A stretch of DNA of 64,000 nucleotides, taken from the NCBI RefSeq assembly GCF_000612545.2, contig NZ_CP097800.1, positions 124,001 to 188,000 on the forward strand. The letters run 5' to 3'. This stretch comes from Streptomyces sp. PCS3-D2 (GTDB lineage Bacteria > Actinomycetota > Actinomycetes > Streptomycetales > Streptomycetaceae). Positions within the stretch are counted from its first letter, which is position 1. Each line of letters starts with the position of its first letter. This document shows positions 33,198 to 42,559 of the stretch, piece by piece. The position numbers and the translations under genes were made by a program. The notes under the pieces are model-generated. The model saw nothing but the letters and a program-made list of their open reading frames with translations, did no database searches and was not told where the DNA came from.

Positions 33198-34709
33198 TCA
33201 GGGGGCGGGAGCGGGTGCGTGCTGCGCTGCCTCGCCCTGTGCGGGCGGGGTGGTGGCTGTGCGCGGGCGGCACGGGAGGAGCGCCCGGCAGCGGCACCGT
33301 CCCCGGCGGGTGAGCGGCAGCGCGAGGAGCGCCGAGGCCGCGAGGATCACGGCGGAGACCCCGAAGGCGGCCCGGTAGCCGGCGGTGAGGGCTTCGAGGC
33401 TGGGCTGGTGGCCGCCCGCGCTCGCGGTGACGGATCCGGCCAGGGTGGCGAGGGCGGCGAGGCCGATCGCGCCGCCCACCTGCCGGGTGGTGTTCACCAG
33501 TCCCCCGGCCAGGCCGGTGTCCTGCCGCGGGACGCCGTCCACGGCGAGGGCGGTGAGCTGGACGAAGGCGACGCTGAGGCCCAGGCCGACCAGGACGCTG
33601 GGGCCGAGGATGTCGACGAGGTAGGTCCCCTCGGCGGTCATCCGGGACAGCCACAGCATGCCCGCGGCCTCGGTGAGCAGGGCCGCGACCACGGTCGCGG
33701 TGGCGCCGACACGCCGGGAGATCCGGGGTGCCGCGACGGCGCCGAGCATGTTGGCCAGGGCGAGGGGCAGTTGGCCGGCCCCGGTGGTCAGCGGGCTCAT
33801 GCCGAGGACCTGTTGCTGGTAGAGCGGCAGGAAGAAGAACAGCGCGATCCACACCGACCCCAGCAGCGCCATCAGCAGGTTGCCCGCGGCGACCTGCCCG
33901 GTGGCGAAGAGCCTCGGCGGTATGAGGGCGTCCGTCTGCCGGCGTTCGACGACGGCGAAGGCGGCGAGGAGCACGGCGGCGGCGAAGAGGGCGGCGAGCA
34001 CTCCGGCGTGCGTCCAGCCCAGCGCCCGTGCGCTGGTCAGTGCCCAGACCAGGCAGGTCAGTGCGAGGGTGACAGTGGCGGTCCCCAGCAGGTCGAACCG
34101 GCCGCTGCCACGGGCGGCGTCCCGGGGTACGAGCACGGCCGCGGCCGCCAGCACCAGCCCGGCGCCGAGGACGGTGATGTGGAAGACCCACGGCCAGCCC
34201 CACGCCTGGGTCAGTACGCCGCCCAGCAGGACGCCGACCGCGCCGCCCGCCCCGGAGACCGCTCCCCACACCCCGAGGGCTCTCCCCCGGGCGGGGCCGG
34301 GTGGGTAGAGGTCCATCGCCAGGGCGAGCGCGGCCGGGGCGATGACCGCGGCACCGAGGCCCTGCACGGCGCGGGCGGCGATCATCAGGCCCGGGGAGGC
34401 GGCGAGTCCCGCCGCCAGCGACGCCGCCGCGAACACCGCCAGGCCGGCGAGGAGCACCCGGCGGCGACCGAGGAGATCGGCCGCCCGGCCCCCGGCGAGG
34501 AGCAGCGCCCCGAACGCCAGGCCGTAGGCGTTGACCACCCAGGTGGTGCCGCCGTCCGACAGGCCCGCCCCGGCCCGAATCTGCGGCAGGGCCACGTTGA
34601 CGATCGAGGTGGCCAGCATGACGGTGAACTGTGCGGCGGCCAGCGCCGCGAGTGCGGGCCCCGGGCGGGGCGGGGCGTCCGGGGTGTCCTTCGTGCGTGC
34701 AAGGGTCAT
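33198..34709 (-). CDS. MFS drug exporter, 14-helix (DHA2) type
   Basis: 503 aa from ATG 34709. Motifs: motif C-like VIAPAALALAMDL and GAVSGAGGAVGVLLGGVLT, motif A-like GRAADLLGRRRVLL between helices 2 and 3, VNVALPQIRAG in helix 1. Fourteen hydrophobic segments can be counted, which is the EmrB/QacA-type family for drug/H+ antiport. No adjacent TetR gene is present, and the partner gene is an SRPBCC protein. Substrate unknown. Confidence 0.9.
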   Translation of the reverse strand: MTLARTKDTPDAPPRPGPALAALAAAQFTVMLATSIVNVALPQIRAGAGLSDGGTTWVVNAYGLAFGALLLAGGRAADLLGRRRVLLAGLAVFAAASLAAGLAASPGLMIAARAVQGLGAAVIAPAALALAMDLYPPGPARGRALGVWGAVSGAGGAVGVLLGGVLTQAWGWPWVFHITVLGAGLVLAAAAVLVPRDAARGSGRFDLLGTATVTLALTCLVWALTSARALGWTHAGVLAALFAAAVLLAAFAVVERRQTDALIPPRLFATGQVAAGNLLMALLGSVWIALFFFLPLYQQQVLGMSPLTTGAGQLPLALANMLGAVAAPRISRRVGATATVVAALLTEAAGMLWLSRMTAEGTYLVDILGPSVLVGLGLSVAFVQLTALAVDGVPRQDTGLAGGLVNTTRQVGGAIGLAALATLAGSVTASAGGHQPSLEALTAGYRAAFGVSAVILAASALLALPLTRRGRCRCRALLPCRPRTATTPPAQGEAAQHAPAPAP

Positions 34710-34927
34710 GGCGCACAGACTCGGGCCGGGCGGTGTCCACTTTCCATGCCCGGCGGAGGCGGCGGCTGTCCACTGCTGTCCGCACCTGTGCAGGTGCCCC
34801 CGGCGGCGCGCGGGCCCGGCCGGTCCGGTGCCCGCGCGGGTGATCGGCCGCACCGGCCCGTCCTCGCCCGGGTGGTCCGGGCGGCGCTACGGGCGGCGGT
34901 GACCGTACGAGCGCGGCCGGGGGGTGG

Positions 34928-35641
34928 TCAGGCCGGGGCGTTCCACGCGGTTGTCAGCCCGTCCAGCCAGGCGGGCGGCAGCTCGACGGCGTCCCACTCC
35001 TCGCGCAGTTCGCGCGGTGCGGCGGCGAGCCGCTCCAGCACGGCGATGCTCGTGGCGGAGTGAAGGAGCGAATAGCGGCCGTGCACGCTGATGGCGCTGC
35101 CCGGTCCGTAACCGGCGAACATCCGCTCCAGCCGGTCCTTGTGGCGGGTCGCGAACTCCGTCAGCCGGCCGGCGTACCCGGCCCGCTGCCGGGGGCTCAT
35201 CGTGCCGAGGACCGCGGCGAGGACCTCGTCCGTCACCTCGGGATCCAGCTCCGAGACCTCGGTGAACGACAAGTACAAAGGGGTGACGGCCACGCGGGCC
35301 CGTTCCACCTCCATGCGTCTGGCTCTGGGGTGCTCCCCCGCCGGTCCCTGCTGTCCTGCCGCGCCGACGGCCCGTACCAGGGTCCGCTCGGCGACGGCGC
35401 CGAGATCCGCCAGGACGGCTCGGGCGCCGACCCCCTCCCCGCCCTTCTCCTCAGCAGCGCGGTGAGCGGCGCTCAGCTCGTCGTGCGCGAGAGCCAGGGC
35501 GCCCGCTTCCAGAAGCCCGAGCAGCTGCCGGGCGTCATCGGACGGGACTCCCGCCCGCGCAAGGAGCTGCAGCAGCGTCGCCCTCGCGTTCTCGACGCTG
35601 ACCTCGTCCGGCCACTGCCGCCCCCCGTCGGCCACGCTCAT
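34928..35641 (-). CDS. Hypothetical protein with helical C-terminal half
   Basis: 237 aa from ATG 35641, AGGAGGA upstream. N-terminal helices (VENARATLLQLLARAGVPSD) and a central MEVERARVAVTPLYLSFTEV segment, then MSPRQRAGYAGRLTEFATRH, resembling helical stress-protein-like folds but not a family I recognise. No signal peptide or membrane segment. Confidence 0.6.
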   Translation of the reverse strand: MSVADGGRQWPDEVSVENARATLLQLLARAGVPSDDARQLLGLLEAGALALAHDELSAAHRAAEEKGGEGVGARAVLADLGAVAERTLVRAVGAAGQQGPAGEHPRARRMEVERARVAVTPLYLSFTEVSELDPEVTDEVLAAVLGTMSPRQRAGYAGRLTEFATRHKDRLERMFAGYGPGSAISVHGRYSLLHSATSIAVLERLAAAPRELREEWDAVELPPAWLDGLTTAWNAPA

Positions 35642-35776
35642 CGGTTCCTCCTCAGCCCTCGCATGGTGCGGTGGATGCGACCTTCGCACCGCTTCCCACC
35701 CTTGCCCCTGCACCGCCCCGACGGCCGGGGAACAGCGATCAAGGGCACCGTCGCCCTTGATCCTTCCAGACCGCCG

Positions 35777-36382
35777 TCACGGCCGCAGGCCCGCTCGCCT
35801 GAGGGCGATTTCGGACAGGGCGGAAATGACCCCCCGGTCGCCGCGGCGCCAGGCATCGGCGAGGCCGCCCGGCGGGGCGGGGACCGCCGCGAGCTCGGCC
35901 GGAGGTCCGGTGAGGGCCCGCAGCGCGAGCAGGTCGGCGCCTCCGGGGGCGTCGCGCAGGCGGCGCATGGTGGCGCTGCGACGGATCCAGCGCAGTCGGA
36001 GCGGAAGCCACAGCAGGAGCACGAGGGCGACGGGGACGACGATCAGGCCGAGTGCGGCCAGGAACGCCACTTGGCCGACGATGTCCTGGAGTGACTGTCC
36101 TGCGTCGGCGAGCCCGCTGCCGGCGTCGGCCGCGGCCCGGAACGGCGTCTTGAGGAGGTCACCGACGAGCGGTACCCGCGAGGCCGTCTCCCCGGCGTCG
36201 TCGAGGGCGGCGGCCAGGCTGTCGCCGGAGCTCTCCACCTTCCGTCCCGGCTCGGCCAGCTGCATGATCGCGCCGTGCACGGCGAGGGCGAATCTCACCG
36301 CGGCGGCGATCAGGAGCAGCGCGATCAGGTCCGCAAGGATCTGGCGGTTCCGCCGCGCGGGGATCTGGGCGTAGAGAAGCAA
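35777..36382 (-). CDS. Two-helix membrane protein, TTG start
   Basis: 201 aa. The start is TTG (36382), supported by AGGAG 6 nt upstream and by the sequence LLYAQIPARRNRQILADLIA beginning there. Two hydrophobic segments: ~19-36 (LIALLLIAAAVRFALAV) and ~110-131 (FLAALGLIVVPVALVLLLWL). The ~75-residue segment between them is soluble and rich in small residues. Conserved in Streptomyces by my recollection; function unknown. Confidence 0.7.
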   Translation of the reverse strand: MLLYAQIPARRNRQILADLIALLLIAAAVRFALAVHGAIMQLAEPGRKVESSGDSLAAALDDAGETASRVPLVGDLLKTPFRAAADAGSGLADAGQSLQDIVGQVAFLAALGLIVVPVALVLLLWLPLRLRWIRRSATMRRLRDAPGGADLLALRALTGPPAELAAVPAPPGGLADAWRRGDRGVISALSEIALRRAGLRP

Positions 36383-36738
36383 CGGCTGCTCCTGTTCCGG
36401 TCACGTCGTCGGGGCGGGCCGGCCGAGCCCGGCCGGTCGCTCGACCGTACGTCGCGCCCGGTCCTTCCCCGGGTGTCCGCGGGGCAGGTCCGCGAGACGT
36501 TGCCGGGTTGGCGCAGCGCCGGACGTCACGGACGGCTCGTCGCCCCCGGTGGAGCGGGCGACCCGGACCGGCGCCGGCTCGTTCCGTCGAGCTCCGGCCT
36601 CCGCCACGGCGCACCCTCGGTGTCGGAGGACGGCCTGTCGTCAACGCGAGCACGGGCCCCGCGTCCTCGTCCTATTGCCCGGCGGGGGCGGGGCGGGAGG
36701 ACACGGGGCCGACGGAGCCGTTGGGGCCGACGGGGCCG

Positions 36739-37725
36739 TCAGGCCAGCCAGGGCTTCCAGACGGACGCGTTGCGTTCGACCCACTTCTTCGCCGCCTGCT
36801 GCGGTGACAGCTTCTCCTCGGCGATCATCAGCGACACCTCGTTCTGCTGGGCCTTCGTCCAGCGGAACTTCTTCAGGAAGTCGGCCGCTTCACCGCCCGA
36901 CCGGGCGAACCGCGTGTTGAGGTACTTCTGCAGCGGCGTGTGCGGGTAGGCGCAGGCCACCTTCTCCGGGTCGTCCGCGCAGCCCTCGGTGTACTCGGGC
37001 AGCTTCACCTCGGTCATCGGGACCCGATCGAAGAGCCACTGCGGCTCGTACCAGTAAGTGAGGAAGGGCTTGTGCTCCTTGGCGAACTGCTTGATCTGCG
37101 TGATCTGGGCAGCCTCGGATCCGGCGAAGACCACCTCGTAGTTCAGGCCCAGATTCTTCACCAACGCCTTGTCGTTCGTGACGTAGGACGGCGAGCCGTC
37201 CATCAGCTGCCCCCTGCCGCGGCTCTCTGGGGTGCGTAGCTGGTCCGCGTACGTGTCGAGGTTCTTCCAGTCGGTGACGTCGGGATGCGCCTCGGCGAAG
37301 TACGTGGGGACGAACCAGCCGATGTGGCCCGTCACTCCCAGGTCGCCGCCGCGGGTGACGGTCTTCTTCCCCTCCACGTACCGCTTTTCCTGCTCGGGGT
37401 GGCCCCAGTCCTCCAGGATCGCGTCGACGCGCCCCTGGCTGAGGGCGTCCCAGGCGGGCACCTCGTCGACCTGGACGGTGTCCACGCGGTAGCCCAGCTC
37501 GTGTTCGAGGAGGTAGGCGGCGACGGCGGTGTTCGCCTGGGCGCCGACCCACGACTGAACGGAGAGGGTGACCGTCTTGGCGCCCTGCGCGGCGGCGTAC
37601 GGGGAGGACTGGCGGGTCATGTCGGCGGCCCCGCAGCCGGTGAGGACGGCGAGTCCGGTCGCAGCGGCGAGGACGGCCACGCCCTTCCGGCGGCGCAGGG
37701 GGCGCAGGGGGTGGGTGTCGCGCAT
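36739..37725 (-). CDS. Glycine betaine/choline ABC transporter substrate-binding lipoprotein
   Basis: 328 aa from ATG 37725, one base past the permease stop. Lipobox LTGC (Cys31). The ProX/OpuAC fold is visible: VTLSVQSWVGAQANTAVAAY, QVDEVPAWDALSQGRVDAIL, EDWGHPEQ, IGWFVPTYFAEAHPDVTDWK and YWYEPQWLF; the Trp/Tyr residues would form the aromatic cage for the quaternary ammonium. Last gene of the betaine operon; downstream to 36739 no further coding on this strand until the TTG gene at 36382. Confidence 0.93.
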   Translation of the reverse strand: MRDTHPLRPLRRRKGVAVLAAATGLAVLTGCGAADMTRQSSPYAAAQGAKTVTLSVQSWVGAQANTAVAAYLLEHELGYRVDTVQVDEVPAWDALSQGRVDAILEDWGHPEQEKRYVEGKKTVTRGGDLGVTGHIGWFVPTYFAEAHPDVTDWKNLDTYADQLRTPESRGRGQLMDGSPSYVTNDKALVKNLGLNYEVVFAGSEAAQITQIKQFAKEHKPFLTYWYEPQWLFDRVPMTEVKLPEYTEGCADDPEKVACAYPHTPLQKYLNTRFARSGGEAADFLKKFRWTKAQQNEVSLMIAEEKLSPQQAAKKWVERNASVWKPWLA

Positions 37726-37726
37726 G

Positions 37727-39802
37727 TCAGGCCTCCTTCGCGGGCTGGGTGACACGGTCGAGGAACAGGCCGAGGCAGACGATCGCGGCGCCGGCCACCA
37801 GGCCGGTGGCGAGGTCGCCCTGGGCGAGGCCGAGGACGACGTCGTAGCCGAGGGCGCCGCCGCCGACGAGGCCGCCGATGATGACGACGGCGAGGACCAG
37901 TACCACGGCCTGATTGACGGCGAGCAGCAGTGCGGGGCGGGCGAGCGGCAGCTGGACCTGGCGCAGCAGCTGGGAGCGGGTCGCGCCGAGCGAGCGGGCG
38001 GATTCCACGGCGGCCGGGTCCACCTCGCGCAGGCCCTGCACGGTGATCCGGACGACTGCGGGCAGCGCGTACACGATCGCGGCGGCGGCGGCCGGGGCGC
38101 GGCCGACGCCGAAGAGCGCGACCACGGGGATGAGGTACACGAACTGCGGCAGGGTCTGGCACGCGTCGAGGACGGGCCGCAGCAGCCGCTCCGCCCTGGC
38201 GCTGCGGGCGGCTCCCACAGCGATCGCGAAGCCGAGGACGAGCGTGACGGCCACGGCGGCCAGGACCTGGGACAGCGTGTCCAGGGAGGCTTCCCACACA
38301 CCGAGCACGCCGACGGCGGCAAGGGCGAGGACCGCGGTCAGTGCGGTGCGCCAGGTGCCCACGCGCAGGGCGAGCGCCCCGGCCAGGAGCAGGAGCAGCC
38401 ACCAGGGGGCGGCCTGGAGCCCGCTGCGCAGCGGGTCGAGTATCCAGCCGGTGAACCGGGCGGCCCAGTCGGCGGTGCCGCCGACGACGGGTACGCCGGA
38501 GTAGAGGTGGTCGGTCATCCAGGCGACGGCCGAGTTCACCGGATCGGCCAGGGAGACGGTCCAGGAGTCGGGCCATACGGTGGTGCCGGTCATCCGGCCG
38601 GCGACGGCGGCGGCGACCGCCGCGAGGAGGGTGAGCAGGCGGCCGTACCCGCCGGCGAACACCCGTCGCAACAGCGGCTGTTCGCCGGCCGGTACGGTGT
38701 GGGCGCCGAGTCGGCGGCCCGCGGCATCGGCGGTGCGGTCCAGGACCACGGCGAGCAGGACGATCGGAATGCCGGCGGTGAGGGCGGCGCCGACGTCGAC
38801 GGAGGCGAGGGCCTGGTAGACGCGGTCGCCGAGGCCGCCCGCGCCGATCACCGAGGCGATGACGGCCATGGACAGGCCCGTCATGATGGCCTGGTTGACG
38901 CCGAGCAGGAGCTGTCGACGGGCGAGCGGGAGGCGGGCGGTCAGCAGCCGCTGGCGGCCGGTGGCGCCGAGCGAGGCGGTCGCTTCCATGACGCCCGCGT
39001 CGGCCTCGCGCAGGCCGAGGGCGGTGAGGCGGGCCATCGGCGGGGCGGCGTAGACGACGGTGGCGAGGACGGCGGCGGGCACGCCGATGCCGAAGACCAG
39101 CACCATCGGCAGCAGGTACGCGAAGGCCGGCAGGATCTGCATGGTGTCGAGCACGGGGCGCAGCAACCGGTCGGCGCGCCGGGAGAGCCCCGCGGCGAGG
39201 CCCAGGACGGCGCCGATGGCGACGGAGGCGGCGACGGCGACGACCATCAGGGCGAGGGTCTGCATGGTCGGCACCCACATGCCGAGCAGTCCGCAGGCGG
39301 CGAAGGCGGCGGCGCAGGTCAGCGCGAGGCGGACGCCCGCGAGGCGCCAGGCGACCAGGGCGGCCAGGGCGGTGACCCCGGTCCATCCGGCGGCCAGCAG
39401 GAGGACGTACACGGCGCGGACGCACACCACGACCGCGTTGCTGACGTGGCCGAAGAAGTAGAGGAACAGCGGGTGGCTGTCGCGGTGGTCGATGATCCAG
39501 TCACCGGCGCGTCCGAGCGGGTCCGAGAGGTCGGCGGCGAGGGCCGCGGGCCAGCTGCCGGAACCCGGGAAGGCCACGGCGAGCGGGACCAGCAGCACCA
39601 GGGCGACGCCCATCGGGACGAGGAACGCGCGGCTCGCGAGCGGGCCGCGCGGGCCTCTGCGGGGACTGTCCTGAGCGGTGGCCGCGGCCGTGGAGGAAGC
39701 CGGCCGGGCCGCCGCGGGCCGGACGGAGGACGGTCGGGCCTGCGCGGGCAGCGCCGCACGGGAGCCGGCCGGCGCATGGGTCGGGGTCGGGGTCGCGGTC
39801 AT
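37727..39802 (-). CDS. ABC transporter permease with two permease domains in one chain
   Basis: 691 aa from ATG 39802 (GGAGG 8 nt upstream). Two BPD-type permease halves: about residues 60-355 and 375-690. Each carries the EAA-loop signature (EATASLGATGRQRLLTARLP; ESARSLGATRSQLLRQVQLP) and the GL-x-D/GYD-VV segment near the end. Family members are normally one domain acting as a homodimer (ProW/OpuAB); here the pair is fused, so the transporter could be built from one permease chain. About 12-14 hydrophobic segments. Confidence 0.92.
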   Translation of the reverse strand: MTATPTPTHAPAGSRAALPAQARPSSVRPAAARPASSTAAATAQDSPRRGPRGPLASRAFLVPMGVALVLLVPLAVAFPGSGSWPAALAADLSDPLGRAGDWIIDHRDSHPLFLYFFGHVSNAVVVCVRAVYVLLLAAGWTGVTALAALVAWRLAGVRLALTCAAAFAACGLLGMWVPTMQTLALMVVAVAASVAIGAVLGLAAGLSRRADRLLRPVLDTMQILPAFAYLLPMVLVFGIGVPAAVLATVVYAAPPMARLTALGLREADAGVMEATASLGATGRQRLLTARLPLARRQLLLGVNQAIMTGLSMAVIASVIGAGGLGDRVYQALASVDVGAALTAGIPIVLLAVVLDRTADAAGRRLGAHTVPAGEQPLLRRVFAGGYGRLLTLLAAVAAAVAGRMTGTTVWPDSWTVSLADPVNSAVAWMTDHLYSGVPVVGGTADWAARFTGWILDPLRSGLQAAPWWLLLLLAGALALRVGTWRTALTAVLALAAVGVLGVWEASLDTLSQVLAAVAVTLVLGFAIAVGAARSARAERLLRPVLDACQTLPQFVYLIPVVALFGVGRAPAAAAAIVYALPAVVRITVQGLREVDPAAVESARSLGATRSQLLRQVQLPLARPALLLAVNQAVVLVLAVVIIGGLVGGGALGYDVVLGLAQGDLATGLVAGAAIVCLGLFLDRVTQPAKEA

Positions 39803-39854
39803 GCGCACCACCTCCGGGGGTCGGGGACAAGGGTCGGGGGGCGTTCGGGGCAGG

Positions 39855-40976
39855 TCATGCCGCCACCCCCCGCCCGGTCGGGTCCGGGAGGCCGGCCACG
39901 ACGGCGAGCAGCCCGGCGTCGTCCACGACGCCCAGGCAGCGGCCGCCGTCGACGACGCGGGCCGGACCGCCGCCGCGGGCGACGGTCTGGATGGCCTCGG
40001 CCACGGTGGTGGCGGGGTCCAGTGCGGGCCCCTGTTCGCTCTCCCCGGCGGTGGCGGGGCGCATCGCAGCGCGGACGGTGAGCACCTGTTCGCGCGGGAC
40101 GTCGCGGACGAAGTCCCGTACGTAGTCGTCGGCCGGCGAGCCGACGATCTCCTCGGGCGTGCCGAGCTGGACGATGCGGCCGTCGCGCATCAGCGCGATC
40201 CGGTCTCCCAGGCGCAGGGCCTCGGTGAGGTGGTGGGTGATGAAGACCATCGTGCGGCCCTCGTCGTGGTGGAGGCGGGCCACCTCATCCTGCATCTCGC
40301 GCCGGATGAGGGGGTCGAGGGCGCTGAACGGCTCGTCGAACAACAGCACTTCGGGGTCGGCGGCCAGGGCACGGGCCAGGCCGACGCGCTGCTGCTGGCC
40401 GCCCGAGAGCTGGCCGGGGCGCCGGTCCTGCAGGCCGTCCAGGCCGACCTTGGCGAGGAGTTCGGCGGCCTTGGCCCGGCGGTCGCCGCGTGCGACGCCC
40501 TGGATCTCCAGTCCGTACGCCACGTTGTCGAGGACGGTGCGGTGCGGGAGCAGACCGAAATGCTGGAAGACCATGGCGGCACGGTGGCGGCGCAGTCCGC
40601 GCAGCCGGGCGGTGTCCATGGCCAGGACGTCCTCGCCGTCGATGGCCAGGCTGCCGGCGGTCGGCTCGATGAGCCGGGTGAGGCAGCGCACGAGGGTGGA
40701 CTTGCCGGATCCGGACAGACCCATCACGACGAAGACCTCGCCCTTGCGGACGTCGAAGGTGACGTCGCGGACGGCTGCGGTGCAGCCGGTGCGCTCGCGC
40801 AGTTCGGCGGCGGGCAGGTCGGCGGCGGCGGAGCCGGGGATCTTCGCGGCGGCCTTGTCGGGGCCGAAGACCTTCCAGAGGCCTTCCACGGAGAAGACGG
40901 AGGACCCGGCGGGGCCGTCGGCGGGCGCGGTGGTGGGGGTGGCGGGCGCGGTGGCGGTGGCGGTGGCGGTGTTCAT
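39855..40976 (-). CDS. Glycine betaine ABC transporter ATP-binding protein (ProV/OpuAA type)
   Basis: 373 aa. Walker [10 protein letters not shown] (86-94), Q-loop FQHFGLLP, signature LSGGQQQRV, Walker [13 protein letters not shown]-loop ITHH. The extra helical insert before Walker A ([14 protein letters not shown]) and the tail after ~290 (CBS-like, [17 protein letters not shown]) are as in OpuAA. The start ATGA overlaps the GMC oxidoreductase stop (40973-40976). Couples ATP hydrolysis to import through the double permease downstream. Confidence 0.95.
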   Translation of the reverse strand: MNTATATATAPATPTTAPADGPAGSSVFSVEGLWKVFGPDKAAAKIPGSAAADLPAAELRERTGCTAAVRDVTFDVRKGEVFVVMGLSGSGKSTLVRCLTRLIEPTAGSLAIDGEDVLAMDTARLRGLRRHRAAMVFQHFGLLPHRTVLDNVAYGLEIQGVARGDRRAKAAELLAKVGLDGLQDRRPGQLSGGQQQRVGLARALAADPEVLLFDEPFSALDPLIRREMQDEVARLHHDEGRTMVFITHHLTEALRLGDRIALMRDGRIVQLGTPEEIVGSPADDYVRDFVRDVPREQVLTVRAAMRPATAGESEQGPALDPATTVAEAIQTVARGGGPARVVDGGRCLGVVDDAGLLAVVAGLPDPTGRGVAA

Positions 40977-42544
40977 CGGGCGTCACCCTCCCGGGCCACC
41001 AGCTCGGCTGCCTTCTCTCCGACCATGAGCACTCCGATCATCGGGTTGACGGCGGGCATCGTCGGGAAGACGGAGGCGTCCGCGATGCGGATGCCCTGGA
41101 GCCCGCGGACCTTGAGGTCCGGTCCCACGACGGCCGCGGGGTCGTCGTCGGCGCCCATCCGGCACGTGCCGGCCGGGTGATAGACGGTGTGCGCGACGGA
41201 GCGGGCGTAGGCGCTCAGCTCCTCGTCGCCGGTGATCTCCGGGCCGGGACACACTTCGCGTCCCAGCCAGCCGGCGAGCGGCTCGGTCGCGGCGATCTTC
41301 CGGGCGAGCTTGATGCCGTCGACCAGGGTCCGGCCGTCGTAGTCGTCCTCGTCCGTGAAGTAGCGGAAGTCCAGGGCCGGTTTCACCTCGGGGTCCGCGC
41401 TGGTCAGGTAGAGCCTGCCGCGGCTGCGCGGCTTGGGGATGTTCGGGGTCATCGAGACTCCGTGCGCGGGGCGCTGGTAGCCGATGCGCTCGGGGTTGTC
41501 GGTGAAGGGGACCTGGTAGAAGTGGAACATCAGGTCGGGCCCGGCCGATGCGGGGTCGCGGCGGACGAACAGGCCCGCGTCGCTGTCCATCGCGGAGTTC
41601 TCGGGCAGGGGGCCGTCGGTCTCCCAGACGATCACCGATTCGGGGTGGTCGAGCAGGTTCTCCCCGACCCCGGGCAGGTCGTGCACCGGTGGGATCCCGA
41701 GGGCTTCCAGGTCCGCGCGCGGGCCGATGCCGGAGTGCAGCAGCAGCCGCGGGGTGTCCACGGCTCCGGCACACACGAGTACCTCTCGGCGTGCGGTGAC
41801 CAGGGACTCCGTGCCGTCCGAGGCGCGTACGCGGACTCCGCGCGCCCGGGTGCCGTCGATTTCGAGGCGGTGGGCCCAGGTCTCCAGGAGGATGTGGAGG
41901 TTGGGGCGTTCGTCCATGACGGGGTGGAGGTAGGCCACCGAGGCGGAGGACCGCTTGTTGTCCTCGGGGTGGTAGGCGAGGTCGAAGAAGCCGACGCCCT
42001 CGTGGAAGGGCTTGCGGTTGAAGCCCTCGACGTGCGGGACGCCCAGGGCGGTCTGCGCGGAGTCGACGAAGTCGCGTGCGATGGCGTTGCGGTCCTTCTC
42101 CGCCACCGGAACGATGTTGTTGAGGAGCTTGTCGAAGTACGGGTCCATGGCGGCCGCGTGCCAGCCCTCGGCACCCGCCTCCGCCCACTCGTCCCAGTCG
42201 GAGGGGAGCGGCTTGAAGGAGATCAGGGTGTTGTGCGAGGAGCAGCCGCCGAGGACGCGGGCGCGGCTGTGGCGGATGTGCGAGTTGCCGCGGGGCTGCT
42301 CGGTGGTGGGGTAGTCGTAGTCGAGGTCTCCGCCGAGCAGGCCCATCCAGCGGCGCAGGGTGAGCACGTCGGGGCGGTCGACGTCGCTGGGGCCGCCCTC
42401 GATGACGGCCACGGTCACGTCCGGGTCCTCGGTCAGGCGGGAGGCGATCACCGAGCCGGCGGTGCCGCCGCCGACGACGACGTAGTCGTACTCGTGCTCG
42501 GGCTCGGGTGCCGTGGGGGTGGGGGCGGGTGTGGGGGTGGTCAT
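40973..42544 (-). CDS. GMC oxidoreductase, choline oxidase-like
   Basis: 523 aa. FAD motif [15 protein letters not shown] (23-37); CSSHN with His104, the histidine position that carries covalent FAD in Arthrobacter choline oxidase; catalytic His456 in [12 protein letters not shown] and Asn500 in AVNPMIG. These match choline oxidase better than Escherichia coli BetA, which lacks the SSH. It would oxidise choline to betaine aldehyde and probably on to betaine. AGGAGG precedes the ATG. Second gene of the bet operon after the aldehyde dehydrogenase. Confidence 0.9.
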   Translation of the reverse strand: MTTPTPAPTPTAPEPEHEYDYVVVGGGTAGSVIASRLTEDPDVTVAVIEGGPSDVDRPDVLTLRRWMGLLGGDLDYDYPTTEQPRGNSHIRHSRARVLGGCSSHNTLISFKPLPSDWDEWAEAGAEGWHAAAMDPYFDKLLNNIVPVAEKDRNAIARDFVDSAQTALGVPHVEGFNRKPFHEGVGFFDLAYHPEDNKRSSASVAYLHPVMDERPNLHILLETWAHRLEIDGTRARGVRVRASDGTESLVTARREVLVCAGAVDTPRLLLHSGIGPRADLEALGIPPVHDLPGVGENLLDHPESVIVWETDGPLPENSAMDSDAGLFVRRDPASAGPDLMFHFYQVPFTDNPERIGYQRPAHGVSMTPNIPKPRSRGRLYLTSADPEVKPALDFRYFTDEDDYDGRTLVDGIKLARKIAATEPLAGWLGREVCPGPEITGDEELSAYARSVAHTVYHPAGTCRMGADDDPAAVVGPDLKVRGLQGIRIADASVFPTMPAVNPMIGVLMVGEKAAELVAREGDAR

Positions 42545-42559
42545 GGTTGTGCTCCTCCT

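Noticed and set aside
37568-40081. Long + strand frame over the permease and binding-protein genes
   Set aside because: Repetitive Gly/Glu/Asp/Arg composition and no motifs; both strands are explained by the ABC transporter genes.
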